The notes below the pieces were generated by a model. That model did no database searches and had not been told where the DNA came from. It was given only the letters and a program-made list of their open reading frames with translations. The position numbers and the translations under genes are program-made. DNA of 64,000 bases from Oxalobacteraceae sp. CFBP 13730 (GTDB lineage: Bacteria; Pseudomonadota; Gammaproteobacteria; Burkholderiales; Burkholderiaceae_D), in NCBI GenBank assembly GCA_014841835.1, contig JACYUQ010000003.1, forward strand, positions 248,001 through 312,000. Direction: 5' to 3'. Shown here in pieces: positions 7,727 to 17,076 of this stretch; the first letter of the stretch is position 1; each line of letters starts with the position of its first letter.

Positions 7727-9250
7727 GTGAAAATCGCCATCGGCCACCGCCTCTTTGCCTCCGTGCTCCTTGCCATGCTGACGGTGGCCGCCGCCGCCGT
7801 GCTGCTGCTGCGCCAGAATGTGCTGGGCAGCTTCGGCGACTATGCGGTGGCGATCGAACTGGATCGCCTCGATGAACTCTCCGGCGCCGTCGCGCGCCAG
7901 TACAGCCAGCATGGCGACTGGACGTTCCTGCCGTCTGATGACGATCGGCGCGACTGGATCGGCGGCGAGCTGACGCGCTTGCAGTCCCTGCGCGGGAAGC
8001 CGGTGCCACCGGTCGGGCCGGCCGGGCCAGTAGCGCCGGTGGACCCTGTCGCGCCCGCAGCGCCTGCTGCACCCGCCGCTCCCCTGCACACGCGAGTCGG
8101 CCCACCCATGCCACCGCTACCGCCGCCCCCACCCGCCCCACCCGGCGTGATCGCGGACCTGCACACGCGTATCACCCTGCTCGATGCGAATGGCGGCTAT
8201 CTCGCCGGCCGCCTGCCGGGCAACCTGCCACTGGCCCGGCGCGCCATCACCGTTGATGACCGCACGATCGGCTATCTCGGCGTCGCGCGCAGCGCGCGGC
8301 CCAGCGACGCGATGGCGTTCGCGTTTCTCGACCAGTTGCAGCGCAGCCTGTGGCTGATCGGCGGGCTCGCCCTCGTCCTCAGTGCGCTGGCCGCGATCGG
8401 CCTGGCGCGCCACTTCCGGCGCCCGATCGACCGCCTCGCACGCGGCGCTGGCGCTTTGGCAGCCGGTGACTACGCCGTGCGTCTGCCGGTCCAGCGCAGC
8501 GATGAACTTGGCGACCTCGCGCGCCACTTCAATGCGCTGGCCGAGCGGCTCGATCAGGCCGAAGCGGCGCGCCGCCAGTGGGTGGCCGACACCTCGCACG
8601 AACTGCGCACGCCGCTGGCCGTGCTGCGCGCGCAGCTCGAGGCGATCCAGGATGGCGTGCGCCAGGCCACACCAGCCACGGTCGATGCGATGGTGTTACA
8701 GGTACACGCGCTGACGAAGCTGATCGACGAACTGTATGCGCTGGCGCGGGCCGACGTCGGCGAACTGGCATGCCAGCGCGTGCCGCTCGACCTGTGGGAA
8801 CTGGCGACCGCTGAAGCGCAGGCATTCGGCGCGCGCTTCCAGGCAGCCAGGCTGGCGTTCGAGACTGGCGCGGCGCCGGCACACTCACAGGTGCTGGGCG
8901 ACCCGGACCGCCTGCGCCAGGTGCTGGCCAACCTGTTCGAGAACAGCCTGCGCTACACGGCGCCCGGCGGTGCGGTGCGGCTAAGCGCGCAGGTGCACGA
9001 CGGCCAGTTGCACCTGACACTCGACGACAGCGCGCCCGGCGTGCCCGATGCGGCACTGGCACGGCTGGCCGAGCGCTTCTACCGCGTCGACGCATCGCGC
9101 AGCCGCGCGCATGGCGGCGCCGGCCTGGGTCTGGCCTTGAGCCGGCGCCTGCTTGCCGCTCAGGGCGGCGCGCTGGCCTTCGCCCATTCGCCAATGGGCG
9201 GCTTGCGCGTGACCGTGTCGCTGCCGCTGCTTGAAAAGGACACGCCATGA
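7727..9250 (+). CDS. BaeS-like sensor histidine kinase with proline-rich periplasmic insert
   Basis: The kinase has 507 residues from a GTG start at 7727 ('(M)KIAIGHRLFASVL'), which matches the usual BaeS N-terminus better than the ATG at 7688. Two membrane helices (about 8-28 and 205-230) bracket a periplasmic domain. That domain contains an unusual run of P, A, V and G from about residue 95 to 150 that includes a block of seven prolines. A HAMP domain, a HisKA domain with 'TSHELRTP' (phospho-acceptor His291) and a HATPase domain with N, G1 ('RVDASRSR..GGAGLGLAL') and G2 boxes follow. BaeS kinases respond to envelope stress. The gene overlaps baeR-like 9247 by ATGA. Confidence 0.87.
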   Translation: MKIAIGHRLFASVLLAMLTVAAAAVLLLRQNVLGSFGDYAVAIELDRLDELSGAVARQYSQHGDWTFLPSDDDRRDWIGGELTRLQSLRGKPVPPVGPAGPVAPVDPVAPAAPAAPAAPLHTRVGPPMPPLPPPPPAPPGVIADLHTRITLLDANGGYLAGRLPGNLPLARRAITVDDRTIGYLGVARSARPSDAMAFAFLDQLQRSLWLIGGLALVLSALAAIGLARHFRRPIDRLARGAGALAAGDYAVRLPVQRSDELGDLARHFNALAERLDQAEAARRQWVADTSHELRTPLAVLRAQLEAIQDGVRQATPATVDAMVLQVHALTKLIDELYALARADVGELACQRVPLDLWELATAEAQAFGARFQAARLAFETGAAPAHSQVLGDPDRLRQVLANLFENSLRYTAPGGAVRLSAQVHDGQLHLTLDDSAPGVPDAALARLAERFYRVDASRSRAHGGAGLGLALSRRLLAAQGGALAFAHSPMGGLRVTVSLPLLEKDTP

Positions 9251-9912
9251 ACAGCAACATCATGATCGTCGAGGACGAGCCGGAACTGGCCGCCGTAGTT
9301 GCCGACTACGCACGCGCAGCCGGTTATGTCCCGACCGTGCATGGCGACGGCGCGCAAGCCCTGGCCGCGATCCGCACGGCGCCACCGGATCTGATCGTGC
9401 TCGACCTGATGCTGCCTGGCCTGGATGGTCTGGCGCTGTGCCGCGCGGTGCGCGCGTTTTCGGAGGTGCCGATCGTGATGGTGACGGCGCGCGTCGAAGA
9501 AATCGACCGCTTGCTGGGACTGGAACTGGGCGCCGACGATTATCTGTGCAAGCCATTCAGCCCGCGCGAACTGATGGCGCGCATCAAGGCGATCCTGCGC
9601 CGCGCAGGAAGTGCAGACGTCGCGCCGGCGGCCCTGCTGCTCGACGAGGCCGCGCGCAGCGTCAAGGTCCACGGCCGCGCGCTCGACCTGACGCCAAGCG
9701 AATACGCGATCCTGGCAGCGCTGGCGCGCCGGCCGGGCCAGGTGCTGTCACGCGCCCAGCTGCTCGACGCGGCCCGCGCTGACAATCTCGACGCCACCGA
9801 CCGCGCGATCGACAGCCACGTCAAGAACCTGCGGCGCAAGATCGACGGCGCGGCGCCGGGACTGGAGCCGATCCGCTCGATCTACGGGCTCGGTTACCGT
9901 TACGACATGTGA
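9247..9912 (+). CDS. BaeR-like OmpR/PhoB-family response regulator
   Basis: A 221-residue protein coupled to the kinase by an ATGA overlap. The receiver has E9/D10, phospho-acceptor D53 in 'IVLDLMLPG', T and K in 'VMVTAR' and 'CKPFSPREL'. A winged-helix trans_reg_C domain occupies about 130-221, with 'LDLTPSEYAILAAL', 'VLSRAQLLD' and 'IDSHVKNLRRKI', ending 'IRSIYGLGYRYDM'. In enterobacteria BaeR activates efflux and envelope chaperone genes. No such target lies next door here, so the regulon is elsewhere. Confidence 0.9.
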   Translation: MNSNIMIVEDEPELAAVVADYARAAGYVPTVHGDGAQALAAIRTAPPDLIVLDLMLPGLDGLALCRAVRAFSEVPIVMVTARVEEIDRLLGLELGADDYLCKPFSPRELMARIKAILRRAGSADVAPAALLLDEAARSVKVHGRALDLTPSEYAILAALARRPGQVLSRAQLLDAARADNLDATDRAIDSHVKNLRRKIDGAAPGLEPIRSIYGLGYRYDM

Positions 9913-9915
9913 AAC

Positions 9916-11196
9916 CTACTTCGGCGCGTACATCGACGCGTAACGGGCGCCGAAGTACAGGATGAACCCATAGCACGCGGCCGGCAGCAGGAACGAGATC
10001 TGCACGCCCAGCGAATCGGCCAGCGCGCCCTGCGCGAACGGCACCAGCGCGCCGCCGACGATGGCCATGCACAGGATGCCGGAACCCTGGCCCGTGTGCT
10101 TGCCCAGGCCATGCAGCGCCATGCTGAAGATCGTCGGGAACATGATCGAGTTGCACAGGCCAACCGCCAGGATCGCCCACATCGCGATGTCGCCCTGCGC
10201 GAACGTGCCAACCAGTACCAGCACGATTGCCGCCACCGAGTTGAACGCCAGCGTCTTGCCGGGGCTGACCACGCGCATCACGGCAAAGCCGATGAAGCGC
10301 CCCACCATCGCGCCGCCCCAGTAGATGCTGACGTAATGCGCGGCGTCGGCGTGCGCCAGGCCAGCGATCTGCGGCTCGCCGATGAAGTTGATCAGGAAGC
10401 TGCCGATGCTCACTTCGGCGCCCACGTACAGGAAGATACCGATGGCGCCCAGCACCAGGTGGCGATGCGCCAGCACCGAGCCAGCGGCACCCGCCACCGG
10501 CGTCCCATCGTCATCGGCGGCGACAATCTTCGGCAGCTTCGCCATCAGGAACAGTACGGCCAGTACGACCAGCAAGCCGGCCAGCATCAGGTACGGCCCG
10601 CGCACGCTGGCTGCTTCCGAAGCCGCATCGGTGCCCGCCACGGCGGCAGCACCGGCCGCCGACAGGATCAGCACACCACCGACGGCCGGACCGATCGTCG
10701 TACCCAGCGAATTGAACGCCTGCGTCAGCGTCAGGCGGCTCGATGCGGTGCGCGCCGGCCCCAGCACGGCCACATACGGATTGGCCGCGACCTGCAGCAC
10801 CGTGATGCCCGAAGCCAGTACGAACAGCGCCAGCAGGAACATCCCGTAGCCACCGGAAGCGGCCGGATAGAACAGCGTGCAGCCGCCGGCAGCCACCAGC
10901 AGGCCCGTCACGGCGCCCTTCTGGTAACCGATGCGGCGAATCAGCGCGCCGGCCGGCAGCGACACGATCGCATACGCGCCGAAGAAGCAGAACTGCACCA
11001 GCATCGCCTGCACATACGTCAGCGTGTACACCGCCTTCAGGTGCGGAATGAGCACGTCGTTGAGCGACGTGATCAGGCCCCACATGAAGAACAGGATGGT
11101 GACGATGACGAGCGCCCCCGTGTTACTGCCTTGTTGCGTCCCGGGGGGGCCGTCCTGCCGCGCGACCGGTGCCGCGCCCGTTGCCATATTGGCCAT
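9916..11196 (-). CDS. FHS-family MFS sugar permease (FucP/GluP-like)
   Basis: The protein has 426 residues and 12 predicted membrane helices, with an AGGAG ribosome binding site before the ATG. The N-terminal helix '[23 protein letters not shown]' region and '[16 protein letters not shown]' are typical of the fucose/glucose/galactose:H+ symporter (FHS) branch of the major facilitator superfamily. It is the last gene of the lacI-isomerase-kinase-GH92 operon, 36 bases after the GH92 gene. It therefore probably imports the mannose or related hexose released in the periplasm across the inner membrane. It ends only a few bases from the convergent baeR-like gene. Confidence 0.87.
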   Translation of the reverse strand: MANMATGAAPVARQDGPPGTQQGSNTGALVIVTILFFMWGLITSLNDVLIPHLKAVYTLTYVQAMLVQFCFFGAYAIVSLPAGALIRRIGYQKGAVTGLLVAAGGCTLFYPAASGGYGMFLLALFVLASGITVLQVAANPYVAVLGPARTASSRLTLTQAFNSLGTTIGPAVGGVLILSAAGAAAVAGTDAASEAASVRGPYLMLAGLLVVLAVLFLMAKLPKIVAADDDGTPVAGAAGSVLAHRHLVLGAIGIFLYVGAEVSIGSFLINFIGEPQIAGLAHADAAHYVSIYWGGAMVGRFIGFAVMRVVSPGKTLAFNSVAAIVLVLVGTFAQGDIAMWAILAVGLCNSIMFPTIFSMALHGLGKHTGQGSGILCMAIVGGALVPFAQGALADSLGVQISFLLPAACYGFILYFGARYASMYAPK

Positions 11197-11232
11197 GCTG
11201 TCTCCTGATGATTGTTGTTGTGGTCGGGGTGC

Positions 11233-13656
11233 TTAGCGGGCCATGCCGGCGGGCGGGCGTGGCAGGTCGCGGGCACGCGTGCCCCAGCCCTGCGCATCCG
11301 GCTGCGGCGCCAGCTGGTACTTCAGCGCGCCGCCCGACTGCAGTTGCTCCCAGTCGAGCCAGACGCGCTCCACTGCGCGGCCGCCGTAATTGACCGACTT
11401 GACGAAGCCGCGCTGGCCCGGCTTGGCGCCCGCAGCGTCGATGCGCAGCGTGCGGCCCTGCGCTAGGTCGATCTCGGCGCCGGCAAAGCGCGGCGCGTGC
11501 AGCAGGAAGCGGCCGCTGCCCGGCATGTCCGGATAGATGCCCAGTGCGCTGAACAGGTACCAGGCCGACATCGTGCCCAGATCATCGTTGCCCGTCACGC
11601 CGCCCGGCCCATTCGTGAACAGCGTTTCAGCGGCGCGCAGCACGGTCGTCGTCTTCCACGGCTGGCCCATCAGCGTGTACATCCACGGTGCGTGCAAGTC
11701 CGGCTCGTTGTTCGGGTTGTAGCGGAACTGGGCGTAGTAGCTGTACGGCCCCACCACCCACGACTTGCGCACCGCGTTCGGATCGGCCAGCACGGCGTCG
11801 TAGTCGAAGAACTGGTCGAGGCGGCCGAGGGCCGGCGCCTGGCCGCCCATCGCTGCGGCCAGGCCCGGGACGTCCTGCGGCGCCAGCCACTGGTACTGCC
11901 ACGCCGTGCCTTCATGGAAGCCATGGTCGCCGCGCGGGTCGAACCCGCTGCCGACATCGGCGAACCAGCTGCCGTCGATCAGGCGTGGGCGCGGGAAGCC
12001 GCGCTGGCCGGTCGGTTCGTCGACCGCGTTCGCGTCCCAGATCGTTTTCCAGTTCAGCGCGCGCTGGGCCAGCACACGGGCATCGTCCTCGTGGCCAAGG
12101 GCCTTGGCCATCTCGGCCAGCGCGCCATCGGCCAGCGCGTATTCGAGCGTCGCCGAGGCGCCGTGGTGCGGGTCGGTGTCCATCCCTTTCGACACAAAAC
12201 TGCGGTCGTACTGGACGAACCCCTGCTTCATGTAGTTCGGATTGCCCGAACGGCCTTGCGGACGGATGCCGTGGGCCGGCACGCCGAATGCGTTTTCGCG
12301 CAGCGCCGTGTAAGCCTGGGCTTCGCGGCCCTTCAGCGCACCGAAGCGCCACAGATCGACGAGGAACGGCGTGACCGGGTCGCCCGTCATGATATTGGTC
12401 TCGAAGTTGGCATAGCCCCAGCGTGGCAGCCAGCCGCCCTGGTCGCGGATCGCCAGCACCGAGGTCGCGATATCACGCGCGCGCTCGGGGCGGATCAGCG
12501 CCAGCAACTGGTTCTGCGCGCGGTAGGTGTCCCACAGCGAGAAGAATTCGTAGTAGGTCCAGTCCTTGGCGGTATGGATCGCATCGTCGTAGCCGCGATA
12601 GCGGCCATCGGCGTCGTTGCCCGTCAGCGGCTGCAGCAGCGCGTGGTAGAGCGCCGTGTAGAACACGGTGCGGTCGTCCTGGCTGCCGCCCTTGATGCGT
12701 ATGCTCTTGAGTTCACGCTGCCAGGTGGCCTGCGCTTTTGTCTTCATGGCGTCGAAGCTCAAGGCCTTGTCGCCGGTCTTGCCGTCGGCCGCGAGGTTGA
12801 TGCGCGCACCTTCGGCGTCGACGTGCGAGATCGCGCTGACGGCGGTCACTGCCTGGCCGTTTTTCAGGTCGAATGTCAGCCACACGCCATGCGGCTTGGC
12901 TTCGCCCTGCTGGCTCGGGCCGGCGGCGCCAGGCCAGCCGCCACGATCGTCCCAGACGCCCTTGGCGGCGATCGGCTGGTCGAACTCCATGCGGAACCAG
13001 GTCGTGTACTTGGCGCCGCCGCAGAAACTGCGGGTGACGATCTTGCCTTCGACGGCGCGCTCGCCGACGATCTGCACTTCGCTGCCGATGACGCCATGGC
13101 GCTCGTTGGCCTGGGCCACGTTGAGCAGCACGTGGCCGGTCTTGGTGCCGGGCGCGTAGGTGTAACGTTCGGCGGCGGCGCGGGTCAGCGCGGTTGCTTC
13201 AGCCGTGATGCCGCCGTAGCTGGTCAGCTTGACCTTGTAGTAACCGGCCTGGCCCACTTCGCCGTCATGCGTGTAGTCGGCGGCGTAGCGCTTGTGGTCG
13301 AACGTGCCTTTCTTGGCGGTGTCGAAATCTCCGCCCGGGCCGATGGTGCCGGTGACCGGCAGCACCGACAGCTGCCCGCCCTGCTCCCAGCAGCCGGCGC
13401 CGGACAGGAACGAGTGGCCGAAGCCACGGATCCGCTTGTCGCTGTAGCGGTAGCCGGCGTAGTGGTCGGCGATCGGGCTGACCTGGATCATGCCGAATGG
13501 CGCGGAGGCGCCAGGGAAGGTATTGCCTTCATCCTGGGTGCCGATGAACGTGTTGACCGGCATGCTGTCGGCCGCCAGCGCGACCTGTGCGCCCAGGGGC
13601 AGCAGGCAGGCCAGCACCAGCGTGGGAACACTGAAACGGGTACGGAAATGCGGCAT
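11233..13656 (-). CDS. Exported GH92 alpha-mannosidase (first copy)
   Basis: The protein has 807 residues with a signal peptide (MPHFRTRFSVPTLVLACLLPL...ALA). GH92 features run along the whole length: the N-terminal 'VNTFIGTQDEGNTFPGASAPFGM', 'GFGHSFLSGAG', the acid-residue segment 'FHEGTAWQYQW' (Glu582), and 'GNDDLGTMSAWY' at 689-700 with the paired aspartates that act as base in this calcium-dependent inverting family. GH92 enzymes are exo-alpha-mannosidases. The start at 13656 overlaps the stop of the kinase gene (TGATG), so translation is coupled. The frame extends to 13941 but is not protein-like there. It lacks the N- and C-terminal accessory domains of the second GH92 at 17077. Confidence 0.93.
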   Translation of the reverse strand: MPHFRTRFSVPTLVLACLLPLGAQVALAADSMPVNTFIGTQDEGNTFPGASAPFGMIQVSPIADHYAGYRYSDKRIRGFGHSFLSGAGCWEQGGQLSVLPVTGTIGPGGDFDTAKKGTFDHKRYAADYTHDGEVGQAGYYKVKLTSYGGITAEATALTRAAAERYTYAPGTKTGHVLLNVAQANERHGVIGSEVQIVGERAVEGKIVTRSFCGGAKYTTWFRMEFDQPIAAKGVWDDRGGWPGAAGPSQQGEAKPHGVWLTFDLKNGQAVTAVSAISHVDAEGARINLAADGKTGDKALSFDAMKTKAQATWQRELKSIRIKGGSQDDRTVFYTALYHALLQPLTGNDADGRYRGYDDAIHTAKDWTYYEFFSLWDTYRAQNQLLALIRPERARDIATSVLAIRDQGGWLPRWGYANFETNIMTGDPVTPFLVDLWRFGALKGREAQAYTALRENAFGVPAHGIRPQGRSGNPNYMKQGFVQYDRSFVSKGMDTDPHHGASATLEYALADGALAEMAKALGHEDDARVLAQRALNWKTIWDANAVDEPTGQRGFPRPRLIDGSWFADVGSGFDPRGDHGFHEGTAWQYQWLAPQDVPGLAAAMGGQAPALGRLDQFFDYDAVLADPNAVRKSWVVGPYSYYAQFRYNPNNEPDLHAPWMYTLMGQPWKTTTVLRAAETLFTNGPGGVTGNDDLGTMSAWYLFSALGIYPDMPGSGRFLLHAPRFAGAEIDLAQGRTLRIDAAGAKPGQRGFVKSVNYGGRAVERVWLDWEQLQSGGALKYQLAPQPDAQGWGTRARDLPRPPAGMAR

Positions 13657-14579
13657 CACGATGCTTCTCCTTCGAGCAGTTCGAACAGTTGGTGCATGGC
13701 CGCCGGTGGCGGTGGGGTGGCACCGGCCTGCAGGCAGGCAGCGGAGCCGGCCGCCAGTGCGGCGTGCAGGTGCGCCTGCAAGGGGCGCTGCGGATGGCGT
13801 GCAAGGCTGTGCAAGAGACCAGCGGCGCTGGCGTCGCCCGCACCCACCGTGTCCACGACCGCCACGTTCGGCGCCAGCGCGTGGCAGCGCTCGTCGCCAT
13901 GGAACAGGCTCGCGCCCTGGCCGCCGCGCGTGAGGAGGCAATAGGCCCCCGGGTTGAACGCGCGCAGGCGCGCCAGTGCATCGTCCAGGCTCAGGCCGGG
14001 GAACAGGCCGCGCAGGTCGTCGTCCGACACCTTGATCAGGTCGGCCAGCGTGGCCATCGCTTCGAGCGTCGGTGTGTAGCGCGCATCCATCAGGTTGCGG
14101 TAATTCGGATCGAAGCTGATCGACACGCCCCGTTCCTTCAGAGTGCGCGCCAGCGCCACCAGCGTGGCGGCCAGCGGCTCGCGCGCCAGACTGATGCCGC
14201 CAAAGTGCGCCCAGCGCAGCCCGTCGAAGGCGCCGGCCGGCAGCGCCGATGGATCGAAATGCAGGTCGGCGCTGTCGTCGCCGATGAAGAAGTAGCGTGG
14301 CGGCTCGCCCCCCTCGACCACGGCCAGCAGCGGCGCGCGGTCCACGCGCTGCAGCAGGCGCATATCCAGGCCGGCTGCTTCACTGGCGGTCCACAGCGCG
14401 TCGCCGAAACGGTCGCGGCTGATCGCGCCGGCAAACGCCGTCGGCTCGCCCAGCACGGCCAGCGCGCGCGCCACGTTCCAGGTGGAGCCACCCACGCGGC
14501 TGACCCAGCGTTCGTCGCCCTGATGGATCATGTCGGTCAGCGCCTCGCCGGCGCACAGCATGAACGGCGCATCAACCAT
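13656..14579 (-). CDS. PfkB-family sugar kinase (fructokinase/mannokinase-like)
   Basis: A 307-residue cytosolic kinase. 'CAGEALTDMI' near residue 9 and 'GGSTWNVARALAVLG' near 30 are the N-terminal PfkB substrate-binding elements. 'DTVGAGDASAAGLL' near 253-266 is PfkB signature 2, with the catalytic Asp in GAGD. An AAAGGA ribosome binding site precedes the ATG. The gene overlaps the isomerase upstream (8 bases) and the GH92 downstream (1 base). Since the isomerase should make fructose from mannose, ATP-dependent fructose phosphorylation to fructose-6-phosphate is the most likely activity. Direct mannose phosphorylation is less usual for PfkB enzymes but not excluded. Confidence 0.88.
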   Translation of the reverse strand: MVDAPFMLCAGEALTDMIHQGDERWVSRVGGSTWNVARALAVLGEPTAFAGAISRDRFGDALWTASEAAGLDMRLLQRVDRAPLLAVVEGGEPPRYFFIGDDSADLHFDPSALPAGAFDGLRWAHFGGISLAREPLAATLVALARTLKERGVSISFDPNYRNLMDARYTPTLEAMATLADLIKVSDDDLRGLFPGLSLDDALARLRAFNPGAYCLLTRGGQGASLFHGDERCHALAPNVAVVDTVGAGDASAAGLLHSLARHPQRPLQAHLHAALAAGSAACLQAGATPPPPAAMHQLFELLEGEAS

Positions 14580-15789
14580 GGCGGGGTCCTTTCATTGCAG
14601 CGACGATGTCGTAGACGGCGCCCATCGTGTGGTAATCGACCTTGCCGGCCGGGCTTTTCTCGTCACTGAGCTTGCGGTTCTCGCGGTCCAGGATGCGGTA
14701 CCAGGCGCCGTGCTCGTGGTCGACGAAGTGGCTCCAGCTGTACTGCCAGAGCCGTTCGTACCAGGTCCAGTAGGCGTCGTTGCCGGTGCGCGTGCCCAGG
14801 AGCGCCGCTGCGGCGGCGCTTTCGGCCTGCACCCAGAAGTACTTGTGGCTGTCGCAGACGGTCAGGTCGGGCGCGAGCGAATAGGCCACGCCGCCAAACT
14901 CGTTGTCCCAGCCCTTCTCCACCGCCACCTTGAACAGGCGCTCGGCGGTCGGCAGCAGCCAGCTCAGGTCATCCGTCAGAACGCCCGGCGCGCGTGCTTC
15001 GAGCTGCACCAGCAGCTTGGCCCATTCGGTGAAGTGGCCCGGCTGGTAGCCCCACGGGCGGAACAGGTTTTCCGGGTCGTCGATGTTGAACTTCCAGTCC
15101 GGCTGCCACTGTTCGTCGTAGTGTTCCCAGATCAGGCCACCGCAGCGCGCGGCCTGGCGCTGCGTGATGTTGCTGGCCACCAGATAGGCGCGCTCGAGGT
15201 AACGTGCTTCGCCAGTCGCCTGATGCGCTGCCAGCAGCGCTTCGACCGCGTGCATGTTCGCGTTCTGGCCGCGGTACGTCGACAGCGTGCGCCAGTCGTG
15301 GCTCGCCTCGTCGGCGTACAGGCCATCGGCCGCGTTCCAGAAGCGCGCTTCCATCAGCTCGAACGTCTCGCCGATCCAGGCGCGCGTCTCTTCCAGCCCG
15401 GCCATCGTCGCATGCGAATACGCCAGCAGCACGAAGGCCTGGCCATAGGCATGTTGGGTGCCGTCTTCGACCTCGCGTCCGTCCAGCATCCACGCGTAGC
15501 CGCTGCCGTCCGGTGTGCGGTGCGCGTCGCGCAGGAAGCGCACCGCGTGCTTCAGGCCATCCAGATAGGCCGGATCGCCGAACTGACGGTACGCCATCGC
15601 ATAGGTGAACACGAAGCGCGTGCTGCTCACCAGGTGGCGGTGGCGCGGGTCGTAGACGGCGCCGTCATCCTTGAAATAGTGGAACATGCCGCCGGCGGGA
15701 TCGATCGCGCGCGGGTGGTAGAAGCGCATCGTGTGGCGTGCGTGGTCGAGCAGCTGGTCCGGGCTGCGAAAGTTCGGGAACGTGGTCAT
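14572..15789 (-). CDS. AGE-family sugar epimerase/isomerase, probable D-mannose isomerase
   Basis: The protein has 405 residues, the usual length of the N-acylglucosamine 2-epimerase (AGE) superfamily, whose members fold as an (alpha/alpha)6 barrel. Segments such as 'STRFVFTYAMAYRQFG', 'GQNANMHAVEALLAAH' and 'WGYQPGHFTEWAKLL' carry the Arg and His residues used for ring opening and proton transfer. It matches the mannose isomerase/YihS branch rather than GlcNAc epimerases, and the locus is dedicated to mannosides. The inferred reaction is D-mannose to D-fructose. It sits 22 bases after lacI and overlaps the kinase by 8 bases. Confidence 0.87.
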   Translation of the reverse strand: MTTFPNFRSPDQLLDHARHTMRFYHPRAIDPAGGMFHYFKDDGAVYDPRHRHLVSSTRFVFTYAMAYRQFGDPAYLDGLKHAVRFLRDAHRTPDGSGYAWMLDGREVEDGTQHAYGQAFVLLAYSHATMAGLEETRAWIGETFELMEARFWNAADGLYADEASHDWRTLSTYRGQNANMHAVEALLAAHQATGEARYLERAYLVASNITQRQAARCGGLIWEHYDEQWQPDWKFNIDDPENLFRPWGYQPGHFTEWAKLLVQLEARAPGVLTDDLSWLLPTAERLFKVAVEKGWDNEFGGVAYSLAPDLTVCDSHKYFWVQAESAAAAALLGTRTGNDAYWTWYERLWQYSWSHFVDHEHGAWYRILDRENRKLSDEKSPAGKVDYHTMGAVYDIVAAMKGPRHG

Positions 15790-15811
15790 GGTGGGGGCTG
15801 GTGGTTGTACG

Positions 15812-16843
15812 CTAGTCGTCGTAGCTGCTCTCGCGCACGATCATCTCGACTGGCAGGGTTATCTGGGTGGCGTCCACGTCGCTCTGCTGGAGGCCGGGCT
15901 GTTGAGAGTTGGTCTGTTGAAGCTCGGGCTTGGCGAGCAGCGCATCCACGCCGGCGCGACCCAGCGCTTCCTTGTCCACGCGCACGGTGCTCAGTGGCGG
16001 GATGGCGGCAGCCGCCGCCGCGATGTCGTCGAAGCCGACGATGGCGAGGTCGTAGGGAATCTTGAGCCCCTCGCCCAGGCAGTACTTCATCGCGACCAGC
16101 GCCGTGCTGTCGTTGTAGCAAAACAGCGCGTCGGGCCGCTTCGGCAGCGCCAGCAGGCTGCGCATCGCCTCAATCACGCCGTCGTCGCCCTCACCCATGG
16201 TGGGCACGCTCACTTCGAGGTTCGGATCGGCATGCATCTTCGCGTCGAACAGCGCTTGGCGGAAACCGCGGTTGCGCTGCCCGATGCTGTAGTGGGCCAG
16301 GGACCCCGACAGCATCGCGATGCGCTTGCGCCCGACGCGCAGCAGGTGCTGCGTGGCGAGGTAGCCGCCGCTGATATTGTCCGGGTTGATCGACGTGAAA
16401 CCGCGCCGGTGCATGTCGACCAGCACCATCGGCTTGCCGGTCTGCTGCAGGGCGGTGAGGATTTCCGGCTCAAAAAAGCCAGCGCACAGGATCGCGTCGG
16501 GCTGGTGCAGGCGGATCTGCTCCAGCACCGGCTCGGCCGGCCCGACGACGATCAGCGACAGCGCGATCCCCTCGCGCCGGCACGCTTCTTCGGCCCCGTG
16601 CAGCACGGGCGTGAAGAAGGGGCTGGACGTGAGGGTGTTGTGCTGGCTGTGGAGCAGGAAGGCGATGCGGCGGATGCGGCCTTTCTTGAGCAGCGAAAAG
16701 TCGTAGCCCAGCCGCAGCGCTGCATCGCGCACGGCCGTGCGCGTGGCTTCCGTCATGCCGCCCTGGTTCTTCAGCGCGCGCGAGACGGTGCCAATGGACA
16801 GCCCGGTGGCGCTGGCGATATGGCGCAGCGTGACCTGGCTCAC
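15812..16843 (-). CDS. LacI-family transcriptional regulator of the mannoside locus
   Basis: The regulator has 343 residues. A GTG start at 16843 is chosen because GGAGG lies 7 bases upstream and because it begins at the LacI helix-turn-helix ('VTLRHIASATGLSIGTVSRAL'); the frame to 17005 has no protein character. The HTH covers about residues 3-25, followed by a hinge and a periplasmic-binding-protein-like sensor domain ('IRRIAFLLHSQ', 'VLVDMHRRG', 'RKRIAMLSG', 'LAIVGFDDI'). It is first in the operon with the isomerase, kinase, GH92 and permease. The palindromes around both promoters of the locus are the probable operators, so it likely represses both operons until mannose or a mannoside binds. 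Confidence 0.92.
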   Translation of the reverse strand: MSQVTLRHIASATGLSIGTVSRALKNQGGMTEATRTAVRDAALRLGYDFSLLKKGRIRRIAFLLHSQHNTLTSSPFFTPVLHGAEEACRREGIALSLIVVGPAEPVLEQIRLHQPDAILCAGFFEPEILTALQQTGKPMVLVDMHRRGFTSINPDNISGGYLATQHLLRVGRKRIAMLSGSLAHYSIGQRNRGFRQALFDAKMHADPNLEVSVPTMGEGDDGVIEAMRSLLALPKRPDALFCYNDSTALVAMKYCLGEGLKIPYDLAIVGFDDIAAAAAAIPPLSTVRVDKEALGRAGVDALLAKPELQQTNSQQPGLQQSDVDATQITLPVEMIVRESSYDD

Positions 16844-16903
16844 GGCCGCGCCTCCGGCATGCCGGGCATCGTGATCATGGACATGATCGGTCTCCAATCG
16901 TTG

Positions 16904-16914
16904 GTTTAATAAAC
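16904..16914. promoter_or_regulatory. Putative LacI operator O2 (downstream of lacI promoter)
   Basis: GTTTA-A-TAAAC is a perfect odd palindrome, 61 bases upstream of the lacI GTG and about 68 bases downstream of the -10 box. It shares its TTTA-N-TAAA core with 17041, 26519 and 26641. Confidence 0.7.
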
Positions 16915-16933
16915 GCCTCTGTGGGCGTTTTTT
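16911..16933 (+). terminator. Small hairpin with T run in the lacI leader
   Basis: AAACGCC, a 6-base loop and GGCGTTT are followed by further T residues, giving an intrinsic-terminator shape for plus-strand transcription. It overlaps the operator at 16904-16914. No plus-strand gene ends here, so it may simply insulate or be a leader hairpin. Confidence 0.3.
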
Positions 16934-16976
16934 GCGTCGTCCGGATGGCATCCGGCGCGCGTTGTTCCAGTGCGTT

Positions 16977-17005
16977 TTATAACAGCCGCGCCTTTGGAGC
17001 GTCAA
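16977..17005 (-). promoter_or_regulatory. Sigma70-like promoter of the lacI-isomerase-kinase-GH92-MFS operon
   Basis: Read on the minus strand: -35 TTGACG (17005-17000), a 17-base spacer, -10 TTATAA (16982-16977). It is 134 bases upstream of the lacI GTG. It is bracketed by the two putative operators at 17041 and 16904. Confidence 0.7.
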
Positions 17006-17040
17006 CGCGGGCAGACTAAACTGCCCATGTTTTAGCGCGT

Positions 17041-17050
17041 TTTAGTAAAC
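17041..17050. promoter_or_regulatory. Putative LacI operator O1 (upstream of lacI promoter)
   Basis: TTTA-G-TAAA followed by C, centred about 40 bases upstream of the -35 box. Half-site-like stretches (GACTAAACTG at about 17013-17022 and TTTTAGCGCG at about 17030-17039) lie beside it. Its centre is 136 bp from the centre of the operator at 16904. Confidence 0.65.
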
Positions 17051-17076
17051 AAGCAGCGCCCCAGAGTGCGGTGTGT

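Noticed and set aside
10096..11208. 370-codon plus-strand frame antisense to the permease gene
   Set aside because: The H, R and Q composition and lack of hydrophobic pattern show it is a shadow of a 12-helix transporter.
11497..13944. 815-codon plus-strand open frame antisense to the first GH92 gene
   Set aside because: Same shadow effect; no start signal, no domain, and the opposite strand is a clear GH92.
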